Shown here: one piece after another, positions 5,478 to 5,607 of the stretch
Numbering within the stretch: the stretch's first letter is position 1
How the letters are laid out: each line of letters starts with the position of its first letter
Notes under the pieces: generated by a model
The model's input: the letters and a program-made list of their open reading frames with translations, nothing else
What the model was told of the DNA's origin: nothing
Database searches by the model: none
Source of the DNA: CAVSUR01 sp052143655
Lineage (GTDB): Bacteria > Actinomycetota > Actinomycetes > Streptosporangiales > Streptosporangiaceae
Direction: 5' to 3'
Length of the DNA: 5,607 bases
NCBI GenBank assembly: GCA_052143655.1
Contig: JBKQSL010000389.1
Coordinates: forward strand, 1-5,607
Translations under genes and position numbers: made by a program

Positions 5478-5607
5478 CCGGCCCAGGAGAACGGTGCGGA
5501 AAAGCCGCTCTGCCCCTCGCGCCCCCAGTCGATCCCGAACGTCGACAGGTGCGCGGCATTAGCCGGGGCGACCGTCAGCGTCGTGTTCGACGGATGGAAC
5601 ACGTTCG
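5474..5607 (-). CDS. DUF1326 domain protein, C-terminal end only
   Basis: The minus strand from the right edge encodes 43 residues ending ...HLSTFGIDWGREGQSGFSAPFSWAG and stopping at TGA 5476-5474; the rest lies outside the window. The ending with SAPFSW just before the stop is the typical C-terminus of DUF1326 proteins. These are soluble proteins of unknown function, often encoded directly upstream of DUF2182. Here the stop overlaps the DUF2182 start as GTGA, so the two are expected to be made together and may act together. The call rests on a short fragment plus gene order. Confidence 0.7.
   Translation of the reverse strand, partial: NVFHPSNTTLTVAPANAAHLSTFGIDWGREGQSGFSAPFSWAG

Noticed and set aside
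1..5607. Insertion sequence, transposase, tRNA, attachment site or CRISPR array
   Set aside because: No transposase motif, terminal inverted repeats with target duplications, tRNA-like cloverleaf or regularly spaced repeats were seen. The only sizeable repeat is explained by gene duplication.

Overview
The window is very GC-rich, with G or C at most third codon positions, frequent GTG starts and GTGA stop/start overlaps. This suggests a high-GC actinobacterium; nothing visible fixes the genus. Nearly all recognisable genes belong to metal or membrane-transport families, so I read it as an accessory metal-homeostasis or resistance island, part of which is decaying.

Layout. Bases 1-296 (+) hold the 3' end of a bifunctional-nuclease-domain (DUF151) protein. 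A minus-strand block follows, read from about 1925 down to 402. It contains a broken CzcD-like cation diffusion facilitator (CDF), then a truncated half-size CDF-like protein (992-1312), then an intact half-size CDF-like protein (402-1013). Divergent to it on the plus strand are a small Met/Gly-rich SHOCT-domain membrane protein (2037-2294), an ArsR/SmtB repressor with the three-cysteine arrangement of the Cd/Pb sensor CmtR (2376-2729), and a second intact half-size CDF-like protein (2726-3328) coupled to the repressor by a GTGA overlap. Convergent with these on the minus strand are a frameshifted MFS transporter (3408-4600), a DUF2182 integral membrane protein rich in Cys and His (4704-5477), and the C-terminus of a DUF1326 protein (5474-5607). 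The last two also share a GTGA overlap.

How the parts may work together (inference): the CmtR-like repressor probably senses a soft divalent metal and controls itself plus the downstream CDF-like exporter from a promoter that appears leaderless and overlaps a short inverted repeat. The SHOCT protein, the other CDF-like proteins, the MFS protein and the DUF1326/DUF2182 pair are plausible accessories in metal handling.

Main oddities. The half-size CDF module is present three times, and two copies in inverted orientation are about 70% identical by eye. One of these lost its C-terminal half at an apparent deletion junction and is joined in frame to the CzcD remnant. The MFS gene needs four frame corrections, all in the direction of a single missing base, which means either a pseudogene or indel errors in the sequence.
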